Source: Pseudoroseomonas aestuarii (GTDB lineage: Bacteria; Pseudomonadota; Alphaproteobacteria; Acetobacterales; Acetobacteraceae). From it: 64,000 nucleotides of DNA. Below are positions 17,074-25,488 of this stretch, one piece after another. The notes below the pieces were generated by a model. The model was not told the DNA's origin and made no database searches. It worked only from the letters and a program-made list of their open reading frames with translations. The translations under genes were made by a program, and so were the position numbers. Each line of letters opens with the position of its first letter. The stretch's first letter is position 1. The stretch is taken from NCBI RefSeq assembly GCF_042651065.1, contig NZ_JBHSCH010000018.1, positions 1 to 64,000 of the forward strand. Direction: 5' to 3'.

Positions 17074-18147
17074 TCAGCGGCGGAAGGCCAAGCTGTCTTC
17101 CGCCGGCGCCTCCAGCGCGGCCAGCAGGGCGGCGCGGTGCGGCGAGAGGGCGCAGGCCGGGTCGGCCTGGGTGGCGTCGCCGGTCAGGGCAAGCGCCTGG
17201 CAGCGGCAGCCGCCCCAATCCACCTCCCGCCGGTCGCAGGAGCGGCAGGGCTCCGGCATCCAGGCGGTGCCGCGGAAGCGGTTGAAGGCCTCCGCGCCAT
17301 ACCAGATCTCGGCCAGCGACTGTTCCGTCACGCGCGGGAAGCTGAGGCCGGGGATGGTCTCGGCGGCGTGGCAGGGCAGCACGGCGCCGCTCGGCGTCAC
17401 GTTCAGGAACTGCCGGCCCCAGCCGCCCATGCAGGCCTTGGGGCGGCTGGCATGGTAGTCCGGCGCCACGAAGTCGATCGCCATGCGGCCCTGCAGCCGC
17501 TCCCGCGCCGCCAGCACGGTGGCGCGCGATTCCGCCACCTGCGCGGCGCTCGGCATCAGCGCCGCGCGGTTGCGCAGCGCCCAGCCATGGTACTGGGTGT
17601 GCGCGATCTCCAGCCGCCCGGCGCCGAGCCTTTCCGCCAGCGCGATCATCGCCTCCACCGAATCCAGGTTGCCCCGGTGCAGCACCACGTTGATGGTCAG
17701 CGCCAGCCCGGCGGCGTGGATGCCCTCAACCAGCGCCAGCTTGCGGGCATGGCCGCCGCGGAAATTGCCGATGCGGTCGGCCGCCGCCGCCTCGGCGTGC
17801 TGCAGACTGAGCTGCACATGCGCCAGCCCGGCATCGGCCAGGGCGCGCAGCCGGGCACCGTTCAGCAGCACGCCGGAGGTGATGAGGTTGGTGTAGAGCC
17901 CCGCCTCGGCGGCGGTGGCGGTGATGGCCTCCAGGTCCGGCCGCGCCGCCGGCTCGCCGCCCGAGAGATGCAGTTGCAGCACGCCGAGCGCGGCCGCCTC
18001 GCGCATCACCCGCTGCCAGGTGGCGGTGTCCAGCTCGGCGCCGCGCTTCTCGAGATCGGTGGGGTTGGAGCAGTAGGGGCAGCCCAGCGGGCAGCGATGC
18101 GTCAGCTCCGCCAGCAGCCCGATCGGCGGCGGGATGCTCCCGCTCAC
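17074..18147 (-). CDS. pqqE: PQQ biosynthesis radical SAM enzyme PqqE
   Basis: 357-residue radical SAM/SPASM enzyme that crosslinks the Glu and Tyr side chains of the PqqA peptide. It has the CxxxCxxC cluster motif CPLGCPYC (Cys19, 23, 26). C-terminal SPASM cysteines occur in KACMGGWGR, VLPCHAAE and CRSCDRREVDWGGCRC. The start is GTG 18147, whose last bases overlap the pqqD stop (GTGA). It is last gene of the minus-strand pqqABCDE operon. Confidence 0.95.
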   Translation of the reverse strand: MSGSIPPPIGLLAELTHRCPLGCPYCSNPTDLEKRGAELDTATWQRVMREAAALGVLQLHLSGGEPAARPDLEAITATAAEAGLYTNLITSGVLLNGARLRALADAGLAHVQLSLQHAEAAAADRIGNFRGGHARKLALVEGIHAAGLALTINVVLHRGNLDSVEAMIALAERLGAGRLEIAHTQYHGWALRNRAALMPSAAQVAESRATVLAARERLQGRMAIDFVAPDYHASRPKACMGGWGRQFLNVTPSGAVLPCHAAETIPGLSFPRVTEQSLAEIWYGAEAFNRFRGTAWMPEPCRSCDRREVDWGGCRCQALALTGDATQADPACALSPHRAALLAALEAPAEDSLAFRR

Positions 18148-18407
18148 GGCCGCACCAGCCCCTGCGCGCGGAGATCGTCCAGCACCGCCGCCACGTCGGC
18201 GGCGATCTCCTCCGCCGGCGCATCGTATTCGGCGGCGAGCTGCGCGGCGATGGCGGCGACGTCCCGCGTGCCGTCCAGCAGGGCCAGGATGGCGTGGGAG
18301 GTCTCGTCCAGCACCAGCACGCGCTCGGGCGCCAGCAGCACCCACTGGCCGCGTGCCGCATCGTGCCGCAGCCGGGCGTGCGGCGAGAGGCGGGGGGCCT
18401 CGCTCAT
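18144..18407 (-). CDS. pqqD: PQQ biosynthesis peptide chaperone PqqD
   Basis: 87-residue chaperone that presents PqqA to PqqE. The family pattern is LDETSHAILALLDGTRDVAAI followed by a C-terminal helix ending LRAQGLVRP. The ATG at 18407 overlaps the pqqC stop (ATGA), and its stop overlaps the pqqE start, so the three are translationally coupled. Confidence 0.94.
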   Translation of the reverse strand: MSEAPRLSPHARLRHDAARGQWVLLAPERVLVLDETSHAILALLDGTRDVAAIAAQLAAEYDAPAEEIAADVAAVLDDLRAQGLVRP

Positions 18408-19135
18408 CGGGGCCGGAAGCCGCCGGGCGGGACCAGCCCGGGCGTGACATAGGCGTGGTGCAGCGCGTCGAGCTGCGCCCAGAGCACGTCGCACTTGAAG
18501 CGCAGCGCCTCCAGCACCTGCTCCTGCTGCTCCGGCGTGCGCGCCTCGCGCTTGACGAAATCCAGCGCGAAGTCGGAATCGCGCGGCGCCTGCGTCATGC
18601 GGTGGCCGAAATAGCGCAGCGTGTCCTCGCTGATGAAGTCGTAGTGCCGCAGCATGCCCGAGACGCGCTCGGAGATGATGGTGGGCGAGAACAGCTCGGT
18701 CAGCGAGGAAGCCACCGCCTCCAGCAGCGACTTGTCGCGCACGTAGCGCACATAGGCATCCACCGCGAAGCGCGTGGCGGGCAGGATGCCGCGCCCGGCC
18801 TCGACATCGGCGCGGTCCAGCCCCAGCCCGTCGGTCAGCGCCAGCCAGCGGTTGATGCCGCCATCCGTGCCGTCCGTGCCGTCATGGTCCTCGATGCGGC
18901 GGCGCCATTCGCGGCGCAGCGCCGGGTCCTCGGCGCGGGAGAGGAAGGCGGCGTCCTTCAGCGGGATGCGGCTCTGGTAGTAGTAGCGGTTCAGCGCCCA
19001 GGCCTGCACCTGCCCCTTGTCCAGCCGCCCCTCATGCAGCAGGCGGTGGAAGGGGTGCAGGTTGTGGTAGCGCTCGGCGCCGATCCGCCGCAGCGCGGCC
19101 TCGAGTTCGTCGGGCGTCATCGGCCGCGTCACCAT
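18404..19135 (-). CDS. pqqC: pyrroloquinoline-quinone synthase PqqC
   Basis: 243-residue cofactor-less oxidase that performs the final ring closure and oxidation to PQQ. It shows the family segments YHNLHPFHRLLHEG, QAWALNRYYYQSRIPLKDA and FSPTIISERVSGML. The start at ATG 19135 overlaps the pqqB end by 7 nt; ATG 19120 (MTPDELE) is an alternative. Confidence 0.95.
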   Translation of the reverse strand: MVTRPMTPDELEAALRRIGAERYHNLHPFHRLLHEGRLDKGQVQAWALNRYYYQSRIPLKDAAFLSRAEDPALRREWRRRIEDHDGTDGTDGGINRWLALTDGLGLDRADVEAGRGILPATRFAVDAYVRYVRDKSLLEAVASSLTELFSPTIISERVSGMLRHYDFISEDTLRYFGHRMTQAPRDSDFALDFVKREARTPEQQEQVLEALRFKCDVLWAQLDALHHAYVTPGLVPPGGFRPR

Positions 19136-20019
19136 GCCAGCTCCATGCCGTCCTCCGCCACCGCCCAGCCCAGCGCGGCGGCCTGGGCGCGCTCCGCCGA
19201 ATCGGACCGCAGCAGCGGGTTGGTGTTGTTGATGTGCACGAGCACACGCCGGCCGATCGCCAGCCCGGCCAGCGCCGCCAGCGAGCCATCCTCGCCCGAG
19301 AGCGGCTGGTGGCCCATGCGGCGGCCGGTCTTCTCGCCGACGCCGGCGCGGCGCAACTCGTCATCGGTCCAGACCGTGCCGTCGAACAGCAGCAGCGCGG
19401 CGCCATCGAGGCGCGCGCGCAGCTCCGGGGTCACGGCATGGCAGCCGGGGATGTAGTAGGCGCGCCGGCCATCGGGCGCGGTGAGCTCCACCGCCACCGT
19501 GTCCTCCGCATCCGCAGTAGTGCCCGCCTCCAGGTAGAGGGGCGGCTTGCCCGGCACGGCGAAGAGCCGCAGCGTCAGCCCCGGCAGTTCCCACGCCTCG
19601 CCCAGGGCCAGCGGCGCGCGCCGCACATGCCCGGGGCTCAGCGCCTCGAAGATGCTGTTGTCGCGCAGGATGCCGAGCACGCGCGGGGTGGCGCGCAGCC
19701 CGTAGCCCTGCCGCTCCCGCAGCGAGAGCAGCCCGGCGATGTGGTCGATCTCGCCGCTGGTCAGCAGCACCTGCGCGATGGGGCTGTGCCGCGGCGCCGC
19801 CCCCGGCTGGAGGGCCGGGGTGGCGGCGATCTGCCGCAGCACATCCGGCGAGGCGTTCACCAGCAGCCAGGTGCCATCGGCCAGCGCCACCGCCAGGGCG
19901 GACTGGGTGCGGGGGGAGAGGCGGGGATCGCCCGCCCAGGCCAGCCGGCAATTCTCGCAGGCGCAGTTCCATTGCGGAAAGCCGCCACCCGCCGCCGAGC
20001 CCAGGATGATGAGCCGCAT
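19129..20019 (-). CDS. pqqB: PQQ biosynthesis protein PqqB
   Basis: 296-residue metallo-beta-lactamase-fold enzyme, shown elsewhere to hydroxylate the crosslinked tyrosine. Its N-terminus MRLIILGSAAGGGFPQWNC, the NCRLAW cysteine region, LTSGEIDHIAGLLSLRE and the C-terminal VLVHINNTNPLL are diagnostic. It begins 13 nt after the pqqA stop. Confidence 0.95.
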   Translation of the reverse strand: MRLIILGSAAGGGFPQWNCACENCRLAWAGDPRLSPRTQSALAVALADGTWLLVNASPDVLRQIAATPALQPGAAPRHSPIAQVLLTSGEIDHIAGLLSLRERQGYGLRATPRVLGILRDNSIFEALSPGHVRRAPLALGEAWELPGLTLRLFAVPGKPPLYLEAGTTADAEDTVAVELTAPDGRRAYYIPGCHAVTPELRARLDGAALLLFDGTVWTDDELRRAGVGEKTGRRMGHQPLSGEDGSLAALAGLAIGRRVLVHINNTNPLLRSDSAERAQAAALGWAVAEDGMELAW

Positions 20020-20032
20020 CTCCCGCCCGGGA

Positions 20033-20110
20033 TTACTCGGCGGTGGCGTAGGAGTTGATCTCCATGCCGGTGCAGAGGGTGACGATGCGGGGCTTGGTCC
20101 AACGCTTCAT
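20033..20110 (-). CDS. pqqA: PQQ precursor peptide PqqA (25 residues)
   Basis: The frame from ATG 20110 encodes 25 residues that include MEINSYATAE at the C-terminus. It carries the invariant Glu and Tyr in ExxxY spacing that become PQQ. The start is supported by AGGAGG at 8 nt. It is too short for most ORF finders. The peptide is the ribosomal precursor modified by PqqE/PqqD and heads the operon. Confidence 0.95.
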   Translation of the reverse strand: MKRWTKPRIVTLCTGMEINSYATAE

Positions 20111-20147
20111 GAGGGCCTCCTGGCGGTCGGGACGGGACGCTGCGGGC

Positions 20148-20166
20148 CCGCACCGGAGGGGTGCGG
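20148..20166. promoter_or_regulatory. perfect hairpin in the pqqA leader region
   Basis: CCGCACC-GGAGG-GGTGCGG, seven-base perfect arms with a 5-nt loop, lies 38 bp upstream of pqqA between the divergent pqqA and dehydrogenase genes. It could be an attenuator stem or a protein-binding palindrome for either gene. Confidence 0.35.
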
Positions 20167-20305
20167 CCACACCGGCCCAACGTGGCGGCGCGGCGGGGGG
20201 TTTCACACCCTCCCCGCTTGGTCACGGCGGCGCGAGGCGCTCCAACCGGGCCATGGCGGCGTCGTTGCACTGGCATCGCCGACCCTTCGCAGGAGATCCT
20301 CCCCG

Positions 20306-21619
20306 ATGGCCGCACCCTCCCGCCGCCTTCTGCTGGGCTCCGCCCTGGGCCTCTCCCTCGGCGCCTGGGCCGGCCGCGCCCCGGCGGCGACGGGCCCCGA
20401 CCCCCACCTGCCGCCGCCCGACCTGAGCCACGCGGTGCAGAACTACTCCCGCCAGCTGGGCTGGCCGGACGGGGTGACGCCCCGCGCGCCGGAGGGCTTC
20501 ACCGTCAATGCCTTCGCCACCGGGCTGGACAGCCCGCGCTGGATGCACCGCCTGCCGAATGGCGACATCCTGGTGGCCGAGGCGCGCACCGTGCCCAAGC
20601 CGCCGGAGAATGCCGAGGACCGCGAGAAGCTGGAGAAGCAGCGCGCCGCCGGCACCATCGCCGGCGAAAGCGCCAACCGCGTCACCCTGCTGCGCGACGC
20701 CGATGGCGACGGCGTGGCGGAGACGCGGCAGGTGCTGCTCACCGGGCTGAACCAGCCCTTCGGGATGCTGTGGCAGAATGGCTGGCTCTACATCGCCAAC
20801 ACCGACGCGCTGATGCGCTACCGCTACACGCCGGGCGGCGACCGCATCGACCCCGCCACCGCCCAGCGCCTGCTGGACCTGCCCGCCGGCGGCTACAACA
20901 ACCACTGGACGCGCAACGTCGTCGCCGCGCCGGACGGGCGGAAGCTCTATGTCACGGTGGGCTCCGCCAGCAACAATGGCGAGTTCGGCATGGAGCGCGA
21001 GGCGCGCCGCGCCGCCATCCTCGAGATCGACCCGGAGGGCGGCAGCCAGCGCATCTTCGCCCACGGCCTGCGCAACCCGAACGGGCTGGACTGGGAGCCG
21101 CAGACCGGCGCCCTCTGGACCGCCGTGAACGAGCGCGACAACATCGGCGACGACCTGGTGCCGGACTACATCACCAGCGTGCGGGAAGGCGGCTTCTATG
21201 GCTGGCCCTATGCCTATTGGGGCCGCAACCCGGACCCGCGCATGGCCCAGGAGCGGCCCGACCTGGTGGCGCAGAGCCTCAAGCCGGACTACGCGGTGGG
21301 CAGCCACACCGCCTCGATCGGCCTCGCCTTCCTGCGCCAGGGGGATGGCTTCCCCGCCCGCTACCGGGGCGGCGCCTTCGTGGCGCAGCGCGGCTCCTGG
21401 AACCGGGTGCCCTTCTCCGGCTACCAGCTCGCCTTCATCCCCTTCGCCGATGGCCGGCCGAGCGGGCCGCTGGAGCCCTTCCTCACCGGCTTCATGCCCG
21501 ACAGCGGAACGGGCGAGACCTATGGCCGGCCGGTCGGCGTCATCGAGGACGGCCGCGGCGCCCTGCTGGTGACGGACGACGCGGGCAACCGCATCTGGCG
21601 GGTCGCCCCCGCCCGCTGA
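20306..21619 (+). CDS. PQQ-type sugar dehydrogenase (glucose/sorbosone dehydrogenase fold), secreted
   Basis: 437 residues with a twin-arginine-like leader (MAAPSRRLLLGSALGLSLGAW) and a six-bladed GSDH beta-propeller. The segment SPRWMHRLPNGDILVAE, GNNHWTRNV-like NNHWTRN, HGLRNPNGLDWEP and GRPVGVIEDGRGALLVTDD are typical of the L-sorbosone dehydrogenase group. The cofactor would be PQQ with Ca2+ in the periplasm, which fits the divergent pqq operon. ATG 20306 has AGGAGA 9 nt upstream. The actual sugar substrate is unknown. Confidence 0.88.
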   Translation: MAAPSRRLLLGSALGLSLGAWAGRAPAATGPDPHLPPPDLSHAVQNYSRQLGWPDGVTPRAPEGFTVNAFATGLDSPRWMHRLPNGDILVAEARTVPKPPENAEDREKLEKQRAAGTIAGESANRVTLLRDADGDGVAETRQVLLTGLNQPFGMLWQNGWLYIANTDALMRYRYTPGGDRIDPATAQRLLDLPAGGYNNHWTRNVVAAPDGRKLYVTVGSASNNGEFGMEREARRAAILEIDPEGGSQRIFAHGLRNPNGLDWEPQTGALWTAVNERDNIGDDLVPDYITSVREGGFYGWPYAYWGRNPDPRMAQERPDLVAQSLKPDYAVGSHTASIGLAFLRQGDGFPARYRGGAFVAQRGSWNRVPFSGYQLAFIPFADGRPSGPLEPFLTGFMPDSGTGETYGRPVGVIEDGRGALLVTDDAGNRIWRVAPAR

Positions 21620-21628
21620 GCCGGGGGG

Positions 21629-21664
21629 CTGCCCCTGCCCCTGTCCCTGCCCCTGCCACTGTCC
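21629..21664. repeat. hexanucleotide tandem repeat, (CTGYCM)6
   Basis: Six consecutive hexamers of the form CTGCCC/CTGTCC/CTGCCA lie just after the dehydrogenase stop codon. This is a simple-sequence tract in an intergenic region with no hairpin or gene. Confidence 0.8.
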
Positions 21665-21793
21665 CTGGCCTCGCGCGCTGCGCCGCAGCGCGTGATGACG
21701 GGTGCCGACAACGGAACGGCCGGCCGATGGTTATAGTGGCGTCCCGCCTCGCGCATGGCGCGTGCAGGCTTCGCTTGTCCGGTGTGTTCCTTC

Positions 21794-22489
21794 ATGTCCA
21801 TTCCGGCGCCCGGCCGGTTACCCCCCGGCCTCAGGGTCTACGCCATCGGTGATGTGCATGGCTGCGCCACGAAGCTGGCCAGGCTGCACGCGATGGTGGC
21901 GGAGGATTGGGCCCGCCGCCCGGCCGAGCGCTGCGCCCTGGTGCATCTCGGCGACTATGTGGACCGCGGCCCGGACAGCGCCGCGGTGCTCGACCGGCTC
22001 TGCGGCGAAAGCCCCGTGCCCGGCGCCGAGCGTGTCCATCTGCGTGGCAACCACGAGGCGATGATGCTGGATTCGCTCGCCGCCGGCCCCGGCACGGTGG
22101 CCGAGGATGTCTGGCTGTGGAATGGCGGCGACGCCACTCTCTCCAGCTATGGCGTCTGCCAGGGGCCGCCGGTGCTGCCGCTGCGGCACCGGGCGCTGCT
22201 GGCCACCATGCCGCTGCGATGGGAGGCGGGGGATTATCTTTTTGTCCATGCCGGCATCGATCCGCGCCGGCCGCTGGCGGCGCAGCGCAACCAGGACCTG
22301 CTGTGGATCCGCGAGCCCTTCCTCTCCTGGCCCCGCCCGCTGCCCAAGGTGGTGGTGCACGGGCACACCCCCTGCCGCGCGCCGGAGCTGCGCCCGAACC
22401 GCATCGGCATCGACACCGGGGCGGTCGCCGGCGGACCGCTGACCTGCCTGGTGCTGGAAGCCGCGCAACTTCGTTTCCTCTCCGTATGA
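21794..22489 (+). CDS. PPP-family metallophosphatase (serine/threonine phosphatase-like)
   Basis: 231-residue metallophosphoesterase with the PPP signature triad GDVHG, GDYVDRG and GNHE, and C-terminal metal histidines in FVHAGID and VHGHTP. Bacterial members dephosphorylate proteins or small phosphoesters. ATG 21794 (MSIPAPGR) is chosen; ATG 21755 in frame would add 13 residues. Neither has a strong ribosome site. It is 47 nt ahead of hldE and could be in its transcript. Confidence 0.85.
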   Translation: MSIPAPGRLPPGLRVYAIGDVHGCATKLARLHAMVAEDWARRPAERCALVHLGDYVDRGPDSAAVLDRLCGESPVPGAERVHLRGNHEAMMLDSLAAGPGTVAEDVWLWNGGDATLSSYGVCQGPPVLPLRHRALLATMPLRWEAGDYLFVHAGIDPRRPLAAQRNQDLLWIREPFLSWPRPLPKVVVHGHTPCRAPELRPNRIGIDTGAVAGGPLTCLVLEAAQLRFLSV

Positions 22490-22536
22490 GAGGGCGCCTT
22501 GCGCGTGGCCGCAGGGCTGCGCTAGGCAGCTTGCCA

Positions 22537-24108
22537 ATGCAAGGCCCCGTGCCCCCCTCTGCCCCTCCGGGCGCCCTCCCCGGCGCCCTCCCGGCCTCCC
22601 CGCAGGACGGCGCCGCCGCCTCGCCGGTGGAATCTCCGCCGGAGACCGGAACCCCCGTGGACGCCGCCGACCTCGCCGAGGCCGTGCGGCAGCTCAAGCG
22701 CGCCTCCGTCCTGGTGGTGGGCGACGCCATGCTGGACCGCTACGTCTATGGCCGCGTCACGCGCATCAGCCCGGAGGCGCCGGTCCCGGTGCTGGGGGTG
22801 GAGCGCGAGGTGGCCATGCCCGGCGGCGCCGGCAACGTGGTGCGCAACCTCACCGCGCTGGGCGCGGCGGTGGCCTTCCTCTCCGTGGTGGGCGACGACC
22901 AGGCGGGCAGCGACCTGACCGGGCTGATCGGCGGCCAGCCGCGCGTCGAGCCCTGGCTGCTGGTTCAGGGCGGCCGCGCCACCACCACCAAGACCCGCTT
23001 CATCGCCAACGGGCAGCAGATGCTGCGGGCCGACCACGAGATCGCCCGCGCCGTGCATCCGCGCCTCGCGGACCGGCTGGTGCGCATCGCCACCGACACG
23101 GTGGCCGCCACCTCGGTGATGGTGCTCTCCGACTACCGCAAGGGCGTGCTGGCGGGCGACGTGCCGGAGCGGCTGATCGCCGCCGCCAAGGCCGCCGGCC
23201 GCCGCATCGTGGTGGACCCGAAGGGCGAGGATTTCTCCCGCTACGCGGGGGCCGACGTGATCACCCCCAACCGCGCCGAGCTGGCGCTGGCCACCGGCAT
23301 GCCGGTGGACACGGAGGAGGAGATCGTCGCCGCCGCGCGGGCGCTGCAACGGCACCATGGCTTCCCCGCCGTGCTCGTCACCCGCTCCGAGGATGGCATG
23401 ACGCTGCTGGAGGGCGACGTGGTGCACCACTTGCCGGCCGAGGCGCCGGAGGTGCACGACGTCTCCGGCGCGGGCGACACGGTGGTGGCGGTGCTGGCCG
23501 CCGGCTACGCGGCCGGGCTGCCGCTGCCGCTGGCGGCGCGCATCGCCAACATCGCCGGCGGGCTGGTGGTGGGCAAGGTGGGCACCGCCGTGGCGCGCGA
23601 GGCCGACCTGCTGGAGGCCCTCACTCCCGAGCGCGGCGCGCTGCGCAAGGTGCTGCGCCGCGCCGCCGCGGCCGAGCAGGTGGAGCGCTGGCGCCAGCGC
23701 GGCTGGCGCGTGGGCTTCACCAATGGCTGCTTCGACCTGCTGCACCCCGGGCATGTGCACCTGCTGGAGCAGGCCCGCTCCTGGTGCGACCGGCTGGTGG
23801 TGGGCGTCAACGCCGATTCCAGCGTCAAGCGGCTGAAGGGCCCGGCGCGCCCGATCCAGCCCGAGGCGGCGCGCGCCGCCGTGCTGGCCTCGCTGGCCAC
23901 CGTCGACCTGGTGACGGTCTTCGAGGAGGACACGCCGGTGGAGCTGATCGAGCTGCTGCGCCCGGACGTGCTGGTGAAGGGCGCCGACTACACGGTGGAC
24001 CAGGTGGTGGGTGGCGAGCTGGTGCAGGAATGGGGGGGCGTGGTGAAGCTGGCGGCGCTGCTGCCGGGCAATTCCACCACCGCCACCGTGGCGCGGATGC
24101 GGGGCTGA
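22537..24108 (+). CDS. hldE: bifunctional heptose-7-phosphate kinase / heptose-1-phosphate adenylyltransferase
   Basis: 523 residues making ADP-heptose for the lipopolysaccharide inner core. The N-terminal PfkB-type kinase (about residues 45-370) has GGAGNVVRNL and catalytic SGAGDT (about 310). The C-terminal nucleotidyltransferase begins at VGFTNGCFDLLHPGHVHLL and contains VLVKGADYT. The first 45 residues are an unusual Pro/Ala-rich extension before the conserved LKRASVLVVGDAMLDRY. The ATG at 22537 might be replaced by a downstream start, but none with a good ribosome site is seen. Both domains are intact. Confidence 0.94.
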   Translation: MQGPVPPSAPPGALPGALPASPQDGAAASPVESPPETGTPVDAADLAEAVRQLKRASVLVVGDAMLDRYVYGRVTRISPEAPVPVLGVEREVAMPGGAGNVVRNLTALGAAVAFLSVVGDDQAGSDLTGLIGGQPRVEPWLLVQGGRATTTKTRFIANGQQMLRADHEIARAVHPRLADRLVRIATDTVAATSVMVLSDYRKGVLAGDVPERLIAAAKAAGRRIVVDPKGEDFSRYAGADVITPNRAELALATGMPVDTEEEIVAAARALQRHHGFPAVLVTRSEDGMTLLEGDVVHHLPAEAPEVHDVSGAGDTVVAVLAAGYAAGLPLPLAARIANIAGGLVVGKVGTAVAREADLLEALTPERGALRKVLRRAAAAEQVERWRQRGWRVGFTNGCFDLLHPGHVHLLEQARSWCDRLVVGVNADSSVKRLKGPARPIQPEAARAAVLASLATVDLVTVFEEDTPVELIELLRPDVLVKGADYTVDQVVGGELVQEWGGVVKLAALLPGNSTTATVARMRG

Positions 24109-24116
24109 ACCGCCCC

Positions 24117-25427
24117 ATGCGCTGGGAAACGCTGTTCGAGAGGCGCCGCTTCCTCTCGGACGCGGCCCGGCCGGCCCCCAACCGCAACGCCTTCCAGATC
24201 GACCAGGACCGCATCGTCTTCAGCCGCCCCTTCCGGCGGCTGCAGCAGAAGACCCAGGTCCACCCCCTGCCTTTCAACGCGCATGTGCGCAACCGCCTGC
24301 TGCACACGCTGGAGGTGGCCTCGGTGGGCCGCTCGCTGGGCTTCGCCGTGGGCTCCCGGCTGGCGGGCGAGCTGCGCGCGGCCGGCCACACGCCGGACGA
24401 CCTGGGCTATCTCGTGCAGGCCGTCTGCCTGGCGCACGACATCGGCAACCCGCCCTTCGGCCATGCCGGGGAGGAGGTGATCGCCACCTTCATGGCGCGC
24501 TGGATGGAGGCCGAGGGCCGCCCCAGCGGGCTGGGGCTGGACGAGGACCTGCGCTTCTTCGACGGCAACGCCCAGGGCTTCCGCATCCTGACACGGGCCG
24601 ATGGCTACCGCGAGCGCGGCGGGCTGAAGCTGACCTCCGCCAGCCTCGGCGCCTTCCTGAAATATCCCTGGGATGCCCTGGACCCCCGCGCCGCGCGGCA
24701 GGGCCGGGCGGGCGTGAAGTTCAACCATTTCGCCACCGAGCGCGAGGCCTTCGCCGCCGTCACCGCCGCCTGCGGCCTGGGCGGCGCCCATGCCCGCCAC
24801 CCGGCCGTCTGGCTGATGGAGGCGGCGGACGACATCACCTACGGCCTCGCCGACCTCGAGGACGCGGTGGAGCTGCAGATCGTCCCCTACGCCACCTACG
24901 AGGCCCTGGTGGCGCCCCTGGCACGGGTCGAGGCCGGCCGGCTGGCGGATGAGGACACCGAGGCGCAGAAGGTGGCGCTGCTGCGCTCCGGCGCCATCGG
25001 CCGGCTGATCGGCGCCGTCACGGAAGCCTATTGCGAACACCACCCGCGCTTCATGGCCGGCGCGATGCCGGCGGGCGAGTCGCTGATCGGGCTGTGCGAG
25101 GCGGAGCTGCGCGGGCTGTTCCGCGCCGTGCAGGACACCAACCGCGACACGCTCTACTTCCACCCGCGCAAGGCCGAGTTCGAGATCGGCGCCTGGGACG
25201 TGCTGGAGAAGACGCTGGCGGTGTTCCTGGAAGCCTGCCTGGCGGTGGCGCGGCACGGCTTCGACGACATTCCCTCGCGCCCCCGGCAGGCGCTCTCGCT
25301 GATGCAGGACTACCACCCGAAGCCGGGCTTCTCCCCGAGCGAGACGATCCGCTGCGCGATCGACTTCGTGGCGGGCATGACCGACAACTACGCCGCCCAT
25401 CTCGCCGCCCGGCTGCGTGGGCTGTGA
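24117..25427 (+). CDS. dgt: deoxyguanosinetriphosphate triphosphohydrolase-like protein
   Basis: 436-residue HD-domain enzyme that hydrolyses dNTPs to nucleoside plus triphosphate, helping control dNTP pools. HD-domain metal residues occur in HTLEVASVGRSLG and AHDIGNPPFGHAGE (about residue 106), with MEAADDITYGLADLEDAV as the third metal site. It starts 8 nt after hldE and is probably co-transcribed. The length fits the Dgt subfamily used in alphaproteobacteria. Confidence 0.92.
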   Translation: MRWETLFERRRFLSDAARPAPNRNAFQIDQDRIVFSRPFRRLQQKTQVHPLPFNAHVRNRLLHTLEVASVGRSLGFAVGSRLAGELRAAGHTPDDLGYLVQAVCLAHDIGNPPFGHAGEEVIATFMARWMEAEGRPSGLGLDEDLRFFDGNAQGFRILTRADGYRERGGLKLTSASLGAFLKYPWDALDPRAARQGRAGVKFNHFATEREAFAAVTAACGLGGAHARHPAVWLMEAADDITYGLADLEDAVELQIVPYATYEALVAPLARVEAGRLADEDTEAQKVALLRSGAIGRLIGAVTEAYCEHHPRFMAGAMPAGESLIGLCEAELRGLFRAVQDTNRDTLYFHPRKAEFEIGAWDVLEKTLAVFLEACLAVARHGFDDIPSRPRQALSLMQDYHPKPGFSPSETIRCAIDFVAGMTDNYAAHLAARLRGL

Positions 25428-25450
25428 GAGGGGAGCCAGCGGCTCCCCTC
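25428..25450. terminator. hairpin between convergent dgt and the secreted repeat protein gene
   Basis: GAGGGGAGCC-AGC-GGCTCCCCTC forms a perfect ten-base stem with a 3-nt loop, starting right after the dgt stop. It is followed on the plus strand by CCTT, a poor U-tract. It could serve both directions. Confidence 0.5.
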
Positions 25451-25488
25451 CCTTGCACCCGTCCTGGCAGCCGGCCCGGCGGACGCGC

